From: Taiwanofungus camphoratus
Taxonomy: Eukaryota > Basidiomycota > Agaricomycetes > Polyporales > Taiwanofungaceae
Assembly (NCBI GenBank): GCA_003999685.1
Contig: CP021224.1
Coordinates: 682,001 to 746,000, forward strand
Length of the DNA stretch: 64,000 bases
Direction of reading: 5' to 3'
The stretch's first letter is position 1; each line of letters begins with the position of its first letter. The notes under the pieces are model-generated. The model did no database searches. It saw only the letters and a list, made by a program, of their open reading frames with translations, and was not told the DNA's origin. The position numbers were made by a program, and so were the translations under genes. Shown here piece by piece: positions 1 to 11,661 of the stretch.

Positions 1-317
1 ACCACCTTCACGATTTGGATGCTCGTATCTGTCTCTCCTTGTGGATGCTCATTCCCCCCTTCATACATATTTATAGTGGCGGATGCACGATTTCCGCACA
101 AACTTATTTACTTCGTACTTACATCTGATGTCGAGGGATATATGTGTAGAATCTTAATCGTTATATAAACAACTGGTACAACAACGTTTTATCGAGCGAC
201 TGCGTCTCGAAAATCAAGTTCTGGATAATCTTGATAAAGAGCAGCACACGGTGAAGCCCTTGCGAAAAACAAGCATACGATATCATGGACACGGGCATGA
301 AGCGATACTATCCCCCC

Positions 318-412
318 TCCCAAGTCGGCAGTCGACTCTGATTGGTCAAAAGCTCGTCTTTTTTGATGGCTTTGGCAAATGCTGAAAATTTGGTTGGTCG
401 AAACCCCCTAAG
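318..412 (-). repeat. Related copy or fragment of the 40.4 kb MITE
   Basis: Read on the minus strand, AAAGCCATCAAAAAAGACGA, GAGCTTTTGACCAATCAGA and CTGCCGACTT follow in the same order as in the element at 40396-40533, with few differences over about 50 bases. The outer ends differ: here CCCCTCC-like sequence is found on both sides. It is probably a diverged subfamily member. Confidence 0.5.
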
Positions 413-599
413 GAGGGGTGCGGAATACGTAGTTAGGGTTAGTACTCGCGTTCAAGGACATACCTTCGGTGGATAAAGTTTGATGCTCAGTTTATGGGTT
501 CTTCTATCCTATCTCGGAACTTTCGAGGTCGTATTTTCACTGAATGCCTCTCCACAACATGGACATTAAGTAACATGACTTAAATGCAAGTACCAGGGA

Positions 600-1376
600 G
601 TCAGCGACCGGGTTCCAGACCTTCTTTGTGCAAGCGCGTACTTGGTATCGAGTTCCAGCATTCCCGCTATATGACAAACCAGACTATCAACATAGCGGAG
701 TGGCTATGAAGGACTATAATGCCAATGTGCAAAGGAACAAGGTGTGTTGCTGTATACTGTTCCGGGTACTTGGTTTTTGACAAGGTAGTGATTGACATAG
801 TTAAAAATATGTTAAAACATGCCAATAACTGTCAATAACTTACCGAGTGGTCACCTTGACGTGTTTTAAACTGTCAAAAACCTGGCCATGAGTTTTACCC
901 GGAACGGTGGTACATCAAACACATATCATGATCAGTGGTGGTATGTTGATGATGACAAAGCATCTAAATCTCGGAGGTATTCACTGCCATTCACTATGAT
1001 GGACCTGTTGCTTCAGACTAAGAGAAAAATAGTAGGGAAGGGTAAACAAGAGGAATGGGCATATAAACGCATAGTTCGGATGAGTTGAAATGTCGTTGGG
1101 AGGACCGTTGTCTGTACGACCCCGTTGAGACATTCGCCCCAACTTGAAATTAGGACTGTCGGAGGCGCATTACTGTCAAAGCTCCTTACCCATCTTTCCG
1201 ATGCGCCCCGGGACGACGACAAATGGAACTGGCGCAGTATCAAAATTTCAGTGACACATACTTACCATTTCCTGAAGGCGAGCCTGGACGACGGCATTTT
1301 CCCAGGGTTCCTCAGTCACGTGTATTTCAGACTCGGAGTATCATTCAACATTGAATTCAATTCTCTCAGGTCATGA
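600..1376 (+). pseudogene. Possible coding relic, family not recognised
   Basis: Two stretches read like protein rather than random sequence. Bases about 609-735 encode a segment with WYRVPAFPLYDKPDY and end at a plausible GTGTGT donor. Bases about 888-1376 stay in one frame except for a single TGA at 1086-1088; the first part has YHDQWWYVDDDKASKSRRY and FTMMDLLLQTKR. Another frame also looks coding near 1240-1350, which suggests either a frameshift or an unrecognised intron. There is no start context, no clear splice chain joining the pieces and no family I recognise. It could be a decayed host gene or part of a mobile element. Composition resembles the neighbouring DNA. Confidence 0.25.
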
Positions 1377-2516
1377 CTGCCATGGTAGTAGTACTCTGTG
1401 AGTCTGGACGTTTCTGCTTCCTTATGCATCGGCTGCCATCAATACGAGAGGCGACCATAATAGACCCCCGTTGACGTCGCAGTCACGATCACGAGCCTTT
1501 CCCGGCGGTAGAATTATGACATTTCATACGTATCGGACTTGAAACCGCTCAACAAAAGTCAACAATTATCGACTTGTGATTTCCTTTGAACTCCTAGCAT
1601 CGCGTCCATTGTAGGCGATGACGCCGGAGATAGACTAAACATAATTGGACTAAGTTCTAGCTCATACACCTGTCAATGACGGACCTTGTCTCAGGAGCGT
1701 GATTCCTCGCCGAGTGGAGTCTTGGTGTAGTGTATACGACAGACTTCGTGTCTGGTTAACGTATTGGTTTTACAGGCAATATTTCAATATTTCTGTCAGT
1801 TCCAGAAGATAAGTATCCGAGATATTGACATTTGGGGAGACTTCGCCTAACTACTGACATACATTGGTCCGTCTGAGTCACTAAGCAATTGTGATCAGAC
1901 TGTGACAACAACGTGGAATATGCAGGTCTCTCATTGTTTCAGCGTTTGGCATGCAACACCCGACCAGAATCGCCAGGCTGTGCCTGACCAGAGTCCTCCG
2001 CAATGATATTGGAAATGAGCCTAAAAACCGTCTGGCACTTACATGTCAGGTCTTCATGTGCTCACACCGTCAACAACGATTGTAAGTTGTGTAGTCCCGC
2101 CCAAATCTGTCCTTAGTCTATGATTCTGTAGGCTTTGTTTGTCCTTCATGCAGCGATCCCGGAATTTTTCAGTACCTGAGCACTTCCAATGTATGATGAA
2201 GACTTGCCCCCCAGAACAAGGAGCCGCCCGTTCAGATAGTCTACGCCAAACCGGCGCCTTGGAGAGTATACCTGTGATTGACGCTCCAGACTAAGATCGT
2301 ACCGAGGTGAGTCTGTAATGTCAAACGCCAATATCTAAATGTTTGAGCTATTTGATCTAGATTGTATAATTGCTTACAACATCTAGTTACATCTTTCATG
2401 CATGATGCTGTGCCCGTTAGCTCTTTCCGCGGCGCTGCCTGTCAGATTCCCGGCATTCTAACCTTCCTGCGACTGGGATATCCATTTGTGTCGGGGAATG
2501 ACCTGCCCTGTGAAGT
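1377..2516. other. Intergenic stretch upstream of the laccase, no gene seen
   Basis: Only short frames occur here and none has recognisable protein character. The last part probably holds the laccase promoter. Confidence 0.4.
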
Positions 2517-2523
2517 TATAAAG
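2517..2523 (+). promoter_or_regulatory. Putative TATA box of the laccase gene
   Basis: TATAAAG lies 84 bases before the laccase ATG, a normal distance for a fungal TATA box with a short leader. No metal- or xenobiotic-response element was identified with confidence. Confidence 0.45.
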
Positions 2524-2600
2524 AGAGTCGGGCTCGGAGAACTTTTATTCTTTAGATCCCTCTTCGCATTTCCGGACACTGAATTTTAAATCTCGTCAAA

Positions 2601-4907
2601 ATGGTCGCCCCCCAGACTGTCTCTACCATCGTCAGCATCGTTCTGGTTCTAACCTGCGGTGCCTTAGCTGCAGTGGGGCCTGTGACTGATTTGCACATTA
2701 TGAACGGTGACGTTGAACCAGATGGTTATACCCGTTCCGCTGTTCTTGCAGATGGCATCTTTCCTGGCCCTCTAATTCGAGGTTACAAGGTTCGTCTATG
2801 TTATAATTGTCTGCGAGTCCATCGTGACCAATTTGAACCGAACCAGGGAGACAACTTCCGGATTAATGTCATAGATCACCTTATCAATAAGACCATGTTA
2901 ACATCCACAACCATTGTGAGATGCATGTTCAGTAATGATCGAGTTCTATTTCACTCAGTTAACTTTTGTCGTTGCACACCTCAACCAGCACTGGCACGGA
3001 ATCTTTCAGCGTGGGACGAATTGGGCCGATGGTCCGGCATTTGTAACACAGTGCCCCATCACAACAGGAAACTCATTCCTGTATGATTTTAAAGTTCCTG
3101 ACCAAGCAGGTGAGCCGTGAGAACATCGTACAGAACTTGATTGTTGAAATCTAGCTTAGGGACATTCTGGTATCATAGTCACTTGGCTTTGCAATACTGC
3201 GATGGCTTGAGAGGTCCATTGGTCATTTACGATCCGGAGGACCCCCATGCCGACCTATACGATGTTGATGACGGTGGGCCAGCTTTGCTTTGAACGTACC
3301 AACTGTCCTCAAAAGTCGTGATTGTCCTCAAACAGAGAGCACAGTAATCACTCTGGCTGACTGGTACCATGTTGCCGCTCCTTTGGGGCCTCTTGTTCAG
3401 TAGGTATCCTTTGAAGCAATGATTTCTCCAGGTTCACAAATTTTCTGCAGGACCCCTGACGCCACCTTGATTAATGGCCGTGGCCGTTCAACCACTTTCA
3501 ACAACACAGCTCCTTTGGCCGTTATACATGTTGTGCCTGGCTTGCGGTATGTAATTCGGTTCCAAATTCTGACCTAACGTGTGGGTGACTTTGCGGCTCT
3601 GTAAAGATACCGGTTCCGCCTTGTATCGATTTCCTGCGATCCAAATTTCGTTTTCACGATTGACGACCATAACATGAGCATAATTGAAGCTGATGGCGTC
3701 AATACAGACCCGCTGCCCGTCGACTCCATACAGATATTTGCTGCTCAGAGATATTCTTTTATTGTATGCACTCTTTCTGACTATGTTTCTAAAGCCTATT
3801 ACTGAACATCAGCGATTCCATGCGCCATTAGCTGAAGGCAGATCAACCGGTCAACAATTACTGGATCCGAGCGGACCCTAACAATAATGAAAACTTTGGA
3901 ATGGCAATTCTACGCTATGTCGGTGCCCCTCCGACGGAGCCAACAACAACACAAATAGCCAAAAGGAATCCGCTCATTGAGACCAACCTGCACCCTCTCA
4001 CCGATCCTGCAGCGGTAAGCATACGCCCTTAAGGCTCCTTGAGTATATCCTGATATCGATTCAGCCCGGTGAGCCCACCGAGAATGGCGCAGACGTCATT
4101 CACAATTTCCAACTGTCATTCGTATGTCCCTCTTCATAGATGTTGGTTTTGGATTGCGTACTCTGTTTCTCACTCTTTGGTTGATCTCATAGAACGGAAC
4201 CAACTTCTTCATCAACAACAAGACCTTTGTTCCCCCAAAAGTTCCCGTCTTGCTTCAGATCCTAAATGGCGCTCGCACTGCCCAACAGCTCCTTCCTGAA
4301 GGCAGTGTGTATACTCTTCCACGGAACAAGACTGTCCAAATAACGCTACCTGGCGGTGTCGCTGGTGGCCCCCACCCCTTCCACTTGCACGGCGTAAGGC
4401 TTTTGTAGGCACGTGGAAGTTTTTACAATAGTACTGACGCCAGTTTGCAGCACACATTCTCCGTTGTACGAAGTGCAGGCAACTCGACCTCTAATTACGT
4501 GAACCCCGTCCGTCGTGATACTGTGAGCATCGGACAAGCCGGTGACGACGTAACGATTCGATGGAGGGTTCGTGAGAGATCCTTTTAGGCATCATTATTA
4601 TCTCACTGTTCGATTGTCTGACATCACTCTGCATGTAGACCGACAATCCTGGTCCTTGGTTCCTCCATTGCCACATCGATTTTCACCTTCAAGCAGGGTT
4701 CGCTATAGTCTTCGCTGAGGATCCTGAAGACACGCCCAGAGTTGATTTTCCCCCTCGTGCGTATGACATACCGAAAGTGTGATCGATGGTCTGACCTTGA
4801 TGACTGCTTTTCGTTTCCTAGAGGCTTGGGATCAACTCTGTCCTGATTACGACGGATGGCCTTCTGAATACATGGACACCGAACCGGTCCTGATGATTGA
4901 AAGTTGA
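2601..4907 (+). CDS. Secreted laccase (multicopper oxidase), 13 exons
   Basis: Laccases couple one-electron oxidation of phenols to four-electron reduction of O2 outside the cell, in lignin or pigment chemistry. Twelve GT-AG introns can be placed: exons 2601-2789, 2847-2915, 2989-3109, 3160-3273, 3336-3399, 3451-3546, 3607-3763, 3832-4014, 4065-4121, 4193-4393, 4451-4567, 4639-4756 and 4822-4907. These sum to 1572 bases (523 residues), the usual family length. The first ~24 residues form a signal peptide ending in ALA-AVGPV. All four copper signatures are present: [46 protein letters not shown] and the [12 protein letters not shown] loop. Phe at the axial T1 position is typical of high-potential basidiomycete laccases. 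HSHLAL, where HSHLST is common, is a small oddity. The gene looks intact. Confidence 0.95.
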
Positions 4908-5376
4908 AGCGCTAGAGTGTCAATCCTATGATGTAGATTCCATGAACTATCTTGATAATTATCTAACTCGACGTAGTGTTATGTACTTCATCGTTGATTT
5001 ATTACGGTATATCGCGAGTTTCGCGGCGCCAGCTCAGTTGGATCTCATCTCAGTCTGTTAAAATGAGCGGAGGCAGCATCTCAACTGTGAGAGCGGAATG
5101 CCGTCTCGCATCGTGAGAAAGGTAGCACTGATGAGAACTTGAAAACTTAGAACTCTTGCCAAAGATGATGGAAATTTATAAATATAACAAGCCTACCTAC
5201 TGTGCACTAGAGATAGTGTAGTCCTGGTACTATGATCATGAAATCCACCAACAAGACACGCAATGAGAAAATGATCCAATAAGATATGAAGACAAAATGC
5301 ACAGATATTAAGGCAGATTGCTGCTCTCGTCCACAGGACGAACAAAGCAAATAGTTCATCATCTCTCCTCACCCTG
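4908..5376. other. Convergent intergenic region between laccase and HUA1-like gene
   Basis: The two flanking genes end here tail to tail, so it should hold both 3' untranslated regions. No gene or repeat was seen. Confidence 0.5.
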
Positions 5377-6753
5377 TTATTGATACGTCCGCCCAATTCC
5401 ATTGCATACATTGCATGGCGACTCGTCAAAGATCAGAAACGTCACAATGCCACTGCCTCCACAGCGCCAGCACAAGCGGCCACCGAGCCGCGGATCGCCA
5501 GCAGGCAACACCGCAGCTCCTGCCGGCGGCTGCGACACGTACCTGATGTTCGATGGGCTCTGCATGAACGAGGGCCGCTGAAGTGGATCAAGGTACGGTG
5601 ACATGGGAACTCCTCCGCCGGCGATGGGGATAACGTGTGGGGAGCTGGTCTGCAGCGATGAAGAAGCTGCTGCTGGGCTAGAGTATGACTGTGTTGTACG
5701 ATGCTTGCTCCCAGAAACATGTGGCGGTGTGAAATTTGGGAGAGGTCGTTGTAATGTGTTGCGCGCGCTGACGGATGATGATGAGGATCCCCAAGGCGTG
5801 TACGCAAGAGCGCCAGTAAAAGGCCTGCTATATTTTTCCCAGCATCTCGTACACGGGTGGGAAGGATCGTTGTTCTTGTAACCGGTGTTATGGCCTAGCC
5901 CATAGCTTATGTATCATGCCACAGTCTGAGACTTGTCGGAAACAATACGACTCACACTTGGCGCATTCGTGACCTGTTGGATACACCAACAACTTACCGT
6001 GCCTAAGAAGAGGACGACCTGGCGTGGGCACCTCGGTAGGGCGACCATCATCTGACATCCTGTTTCTGTTTAGACCAAGAGAAGGTGTAGACGAAGACGT
6101 CGATGGGCGTGGCGGTTCACCGGGTGGAGGTGCATAGCGACCTATAGACGAAGCCGAAAGCGGCTCTTGCGCGTCAGAATGATTACAAGAACCAATGTTT
6201 CATACAGACCATTGGCATTTGTACCAGCTGCATAGAAGTCCCGGGCAAAGTCCGACATCGGTTCATTGGGTGCTGAGCTTGGGCGGACATCTCCTAATAG
6301 AGGGTGTCTTGGAGGTGATATGGCGTTAGGAACACTGGTGTTGTGTCGCCCTGGGTAGCTGGACCAGCCAGACCCTGTGAACTGAGGCGATTGCCACCCT
6401 GTCGGGATGGGTTCAAGGTATTGGTGTTGAGGATGGCGTGGGGGCTCTTGGAATGGCCTCCGAGGACCAGCCTCCAGTGTCGTTTCTCCAAGGGAAACAT
6501 TTGGAGACGGAGTATACGCAGGAGGCAACTCCTCCGATATGATGTCGTCCGGAGGCGGTGGTGGTGGTAACTCCTCAGGACCTCTGGCCATATCTTCTAC
6601 TAGACTTTGGGGAGATGAACTCCGTTCGCGATCGGCAAGATGTGAATTAGCATTGTACACTACAGAATCCGGGATATCACCAGTCGACGACGTCCCGGTT
6701 GGGTTTGGTGAGACTGCTGGAGTACGGAAGGGGTTGTGAGCGGATACCATCAC
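5377..6753 (-). CDS. HUA1-like proline-rich zinc-finger protein
   Basis: Four exons; exon 1 runs 6753 to about 6210 and exon 2 starts near 6141. The N-terminal half is low-complexity and proline-rich (PPPPPPDD, then ELPPAYTPSP, a PPxY motif). The C-terminal half has the HUA1 signature: GRPLLRHGKLLVYPTGHEC, CAKCHNTGYKNNDPSHPC, TRCWEKYSRPF, and finally CWRCGGSG with CNVCNGIGRTYQ, giving CxxC pairs like those of the DnaJ zinc domain. Yeast Hua1 is a cytoplasmic zinc-finger protein linked to actin patches and reported as a target of the ubiquitin ligase Rsp5; the PPxY here fits that. The start chosen is the first of two adjacent Met codons before SAHNPFRTP; a further upstream exon cannot be excluded. 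The reading chain is intact. Confidence 0.85.
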
Positions 6754-7082
6754 TCGTGCGCTAAATGATCGAGGCTCGTTAAGCTGACTCGCAAATATGG
6801 GATCTTGTCCTGTTAACGATGACAGTGGAGTTTAGTTCGACCTAAAGGATCAAGTGCAGACTGATTTGTCGACGCCACCGTTTGGCGACACAGGTAGTTT
6901 CTGGATGGCCACAGCAAGGTCAGCCACTGACCCTACTGCGCATTCCGTAGCTGCGCAACGTTGTTGCCTGTTGTATTCGTCTAGTATCATGCTGTCACAG
7001 GATGCGAGTTCCTAGTATATAGGCCTTATGTGTTATCTATACAACGATATATTACAGGACTTTGGGCTCTTAGTATGGAGAA
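6754..7082. other. Short intergenic region, HUA1-like to VPS28
   Basis: Both neighbours are on the minus strand, so this should hold the HUA1-like promoter and the VPS28 3' end. Nothing else was seen. Confidence 0.4.
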
Positions 7083-8085
7083 TTACGGAGCATCTTCCTT
7101 GCTGCTTAGACTCCTGAAAAATTCCGCATATGCGTGCTCTATATCAAATAGCAGCTGCAGGAGATGAATCAGATCTAATTGATGCTTCTCGTTTGGCACT
7201 TGAAAACATGCCTACCTGCCGAGACTGTTCCTCCGTGATCTCTTCCGATGCTTTCATACCATTCAGTGTGATAAGCCTGAAACGCGCCACCGATGTCAAA
7301 GACCGTTATTGCGGGAGCTTGAGCGAAACGCCCGTACCAGCTAATCATTTTGCTCCGGCCTTCCCAGTCCTTGCTCCCTTTGAAACGGGCATAGCCCGTG
7401 ACAAGCTCCTGTAAGATCGGATGTAGCTGGTCCTTGGCGCGCATGCGCAATTTCAGCGCATCCATGAACGTGATGAAGCTCTGTATGAGCCACATGTTCA
7501 GTGAGCCTGATGATGCTGGCGCCAAAGGAAACTGGTCGCACCTGCGTGGTTTCAGCAACCCACTTTCCTGTCTCTGGACCGGCCTCGCTGGAATGCTCGA
7601 CTGTCGCTGGCACTCCTACTTTGAGCCTGTGCAGCGCTGCAGGATGATCCATCTAACACCAGCCATAGTAATATATATATATCGGGTGGTGAACTTCAGA
7701 ATAACACAAGACGACGAACATTCAGAGGAAGAGCTTACTCGATAGCGGCTCATAAATTGTTCGATAGAATGCACGTCGTCACCAACGAGCTTTAACATTG
7801 TTTTATACTGCGACAGCAGTCGAGTACAAGCTGGTGAATACCTCTTCGACAGAGCATCTCAGCTCGGTCGTTCATGGCAAGGTATCGGATGAGAAGAAGA
7901 TGCCAGTACGATGATACGTACTCGGCTGCTGTAACGGAGTCGCGCACATATGCCCGCTCTAAGTAGTCCAGGGCGACAATGATGCCAAAGAGAGTTGCCA
8001 GAAGACCATGCTTTTCTCGTTCAGCATTAGTAGTATATAACCGCACTTCTTCGTCAAGGGATAGCGATGAAGACATGTGGGTCAT
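7083..8085 (-). CDS. VPS28: ESCRT-I subunit VPS28
   Basis: VPS28 is a core subunit of ESCRT-I, which sorts ubiquitinated membrane proteins into multivesicular bodies. Five coding exons can be followed. The first reads SLSLDEEVRLYTTNAERE then LATLFGIIVALDYLERAYV and VRDSVTAAEY. The next has SPACTRLLSQYKTMLKLVGD. Then MDHPAALHRLKVGVPATVEH; then SFITFMDALKLRMRAKDQ with LHPILQELV; then KMISWLITLNGMKASEEI and a last exon LLFDIEHAYAEFF that ends DAP-stop at 7083. These match the N-terminal core and the C-terminal four-helix domain in order. The start is Met at 8085 or Met at 8076 (MSSSLSLDEE); the codons further upstream do not resemble the family. The gene looks complete and functional. Confidence 0.93.
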
Positions 8086-8968
8086 GTAGTATACCAGCTT
8101 GGGGCTCCTCCTCAGATTCGTAATCACGTGCTATTGCTTTGGGTGTCGTTCAAGAGAGTGTAGTCAGGATTTATGTTGCAAAGATTTCAGCTCTAAACAG
8201 GACTTTTTTGGGTGGGCAAAGCTGTGGTGTTGTCTGAGATACAAGCATGCCCCGCGGTATACCCTGTATAACTGGATACGGCTAAGGTGCATACTCTTAA
8301 CTTTCAAGAGCTGCAGAGTATCATTGACATAAATAATACTTATCACTGACCAGTCACCGTGCACACCACAGAGGCGCATCTAGACAGTTTAAAAATGGTC
8401 CTCCCGTACGATTTCTGGTTGATTAGGGTCGAATTATGCGTGGATTGGACCAATTTTGACCACTGAGCCCAGGCAAAACGACCGAAAGTATGGCTGAATA
8501 TTTGTACCTTCGACTCAACTGGGCTCGGACAGGCTGCATTCTATGCAGAAAATGATGCATCGGCCTCAAACATCAAGGTCTACCCTTGGTGCTATAGCAA
8601 TATGCGGTAAATCAAACAAATGTTGCTCTAGCAACGCTTGTGTACATTCAATCGCTGGATGATGTACATGCGTCTATGGGCAACTTCTCCCACTTTCCTG
8701 ACGGTCCAGCGGCATTGTATCGTATTGTTGACAGCATTCACGAATTCGATGTTACAGATCACTCCGATTCCGGCATGCACTATCCATGGGGCTGTCAATA
8801 CGTTTCCCGCCATTTACCGGATATTGGCTGACTTCATGCTCACACACTTGACTCAGCTATAGCGGAGCGCTGAGCAATCGATTTCAGCATGGTGAATACA
8901 ATCTCCGGAAGCTGACGCAATATACACACAAACTATGTCGTCCTCCGCCTGATCCGTCCCAACCCATC
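8086..8968. other. Intergenic stretch, no supported gene
   Basis: A 63-codon frame at 8640-8831 on the plus strand (HFPDGPAALYRIVDSIHEF) has some protein-like character but no partner exons or family that I recognise. The rest shows nothing. Confidence 0.35.
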
Positions 8969-10877
8969 TCAAATAGCCGCTGAGCTCCCCTCCAACATCC
9001 TCACCGCCCTATCTACATCTTCGTCCACCGTCGTATCCCATGCCCATTCCCAGCTTTTCCGTATCCGTATAGCTATCTCGCTCAGCAACTTTGTGCTCTG
9101 CTCGCCATCACCATGTTCAAACATGAGTCCCGGGTAATTGAGCGTATAAAGCAGCCCGTTCTCGCGCGAGGCGGTAGCAATGCGCTGAGCAGCGGGCCGA
9201 CGCACGGCATCGTAAACTTTTAGCGCGCGGGGGATCATGGCGATGGTCGTATTGCGGTGCCCCAGGAGTGTGGCAAGAATATAGGCGTCCTGAAATAATT
9301 TGATAGTACCGCAGAGACGAGAGGGCAAGGTCAGTCCGCTATCAGCCATCAGCCATCAGCCAGGACGATAGCAACTTGCCTCGATGGCTTGCCCAGCGCC
9401 TGCACCCTGGTAGGGCATCATCGCATGCGCCTGGGAGTCATTATGTCAGTGTCAGTTAAGCACGCTGTCATGTTCCAAATGCCGAGGAGTAACGGGTGTA
9501 CTGACAGCATCGCCTACCAGTGCAACTCGACTCGATACAAAAGACAGTAGTGGCGTCGTGGTGTGAATTGCCCATCGATTGGTTCTCTGGGCACACTACG
9601 GCAGCCCAAATCAATGTGGGCTAGGAGGAAAGAGGACAGACCCTAGGATATGTCACATACCTGAAGTAAGGCTTGAACCTCTGGTTCCCACTGTCGGAAG
9701 TCATTCAGCATATCCTGTTGAAGGGCGTCCTGCACCCATGGGCCGTCAAGCGTGCTATTTTCAAGGTCATATCGGGAGCGCATCGCTGCGACGTTAATGA
9801 GAGTCCCACGCGCGATAGGATAGACAGTGAGTTGCTACATTCCAAACCAAGCACAGAACACCAATTGAGAAAGTCAAGCATTTCGTCAGTCAGAGAATTG
9901 ATCTTACTGTATTCTTGCCGATGTACTGAAGAAAGGTCGTGTCTGAGCCATGAGTTGATCCATAAACGTTTGAAAATGCACTAACCAACATAGGACCCTC
10001 TAGCACCCGGTGACCAGGTAGGCGAGTCCTTAGAGTTTCCGCAGGTATCGTTGTCCGGTAAGCACATGTCCCGCTCCATCGTGGCTGAGCACAGCGCAGG
10101 AACTCTTCTGCGTCTTGTGCTCTTCCCTCCATAATTGCGCTAGAAGCAAGCTCTCTAACAAGAGAAACGCGTGCGACCGACTTGACACCGTCCGCACCAA
10201 TAAGAATATCGCATGACGCAGTGGAACCATCGTGAAATTGTAACATGATTGGAGGCAGAGAGGAATGTCGAGCCTGAGACAGTTTTTGGGTGTACGAGAT
10301 GAGACGCTTGCGGGTGTGTGTGCGGCATGACGGTGGAAGATGCCCGAGAAGGACCGACTGAAAGTCTGGACGGTGGAAAGTGGTCATATTGCCTTCGTGG
10401 AGGCATGTCAAGCACATCACACAGGACTGTGCACTGAAGGACTGTACCAGGCGTCACAAGTCTGTAGAATGTCTGTCCCTCTGGCTGATCACCTTTGCGG
10501 AAGTTGAATGCAACTCCTACATGGTGCGAGGATATCAGAATAACCTAAGCAGGTGGGTGTCGCCCCAATATAGGATCTGCATACTTGACTGAGAATCAGG
10601 AGCAACGATGGCGACCTTGGCCAAGTCTGTATCAATGCCTAGTTTTCTCATTATCTTCCACGTTCTTGGCCACATTCCAATGCCAGCACCAATCTCTGCG
10701 AACTTTTCAGCCGCTTCGTATATGTCTATCTGAATGTCCTCATAACGGGATAATGCAACGGCGCACGCCAGTCCACCGACCCCCCCTCCGCTGAATGTGC
10801 ATGTGTCAGCAATTGATGGGACATGGAATGTGACCATCTACGGCTTACCAAATAGCTACTGTGAATTTCGGGCTCAT
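8969..10877 (-). CDS. FAD-dependent monooxygenase, salicylate hydroxylase-like (group A)
   Basis: Group A flavoprotein hydroxylases use FAD and NAD(P)H to hydroxylate aromatic substrates; the substrate here is unknown. Exon 1 (from 10877) encodes MSPKFTVAIC and joins to GGGVGGLACAVALS, rebuilding the FAD-binding Rossmann motif with IDIYEAAEKFAEIGAGIGMW after it. Later exons give FNFRKGDQPEGQTFYR, NMTTFHRPDFQSVLLGHL and the DG motif ILIGADGVKSVAR. Then come LTVYPIARGTLINVAAMRS and the GD motif ALVGDAAHAMMPYQGAGAGQ. The last exon starts at DAYILATLLGH. The intron before that exon uses a GC donor (GAG|GCAAGT) and holds a short GCTGATG tandem repeat. The intron after QSS, with donor GTATGC, restores frame cleanly. 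A short intron near 9990 is uncertain. The order of motifs and open frames argue for an intact gene. Confidence 0.85.
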
Positions 10878-11661
10878 TATCGAATTGATGAGGGCTCCTA
10901 AGGACGTCTCCTGGAGTCCTGGAAGGAAAGGAGCTGTGAGCTGTACAAGGTTCAAGAACCCTTTTGCTGCTTTATCTCGCATGTGCGTTGTCAGTAAGTG
11001 ACGCCTGTGTGTGTGATGTGTTGATGCTATGTATTCACAATCCTCTTGTCAGGTATCATGAAAGGGACCGATCATCTCGTGGAAATCGGAAGCCAAGAGT
11101 GTTAAAACGCCGTTGTATCGTGGCACCGTGCGCGGCATCCACAGAACAAGTAAGACATTCTCGCGACTATCAGCAGACGGTAACGCGAGGGAATCCCGAA
11201 TTGTCAAAATCCATGGGCCAGAAGTGCGAAGCAGTCGGAGTCAGCCTACTAGCGCTCCCTGCTCCATCTCCGTCCTCCACCGCTTCGCTGTCTTGGGGTT
11301 AGGGCTGCGAGGGACACGGACTTCATATACTAGACTAGTAGAAGATAGTATCACGATGCGACTATCGATATCTGGGAATCATGAGCGAAAGCTAACCCGT
11401 GCCCATCTCTCAAACCTTTGCTCCCTTTAGAAACACTTCTTCATTTTAACGAGTTGCAGCATCAGTGCTCCGGCTGTCTCTGTCCCTTTCTCATTTGATC
11501 ATTCGCTTGGAGACAGCAGCCTGACAAAATCGTTGTAGACGCTGAAAACGATCATCAGACCGAAGAAGTCAGGATGGCGGATCTCGGGACCTCGATCGCC
11601 GAGACAACTTTATCTTATCAGACCTTACTTACATAGATTCAAGCAAAGGGTTCGTTTCGCT
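10878..11661. other. Intergenic stretch, no supported gene
   Basis: Overlapping plus-strand frames of about 105-112 codons at 10964-11430 lack splice or family support. Nothing else was recognised. Confidence 0.35.

Noticed and set aside
8640-8831. Small gene between VPS28 and the FAD monooxygenase
   Set aside because: Some protein-like character, but two frames look equally good and no exon partner or family was found.
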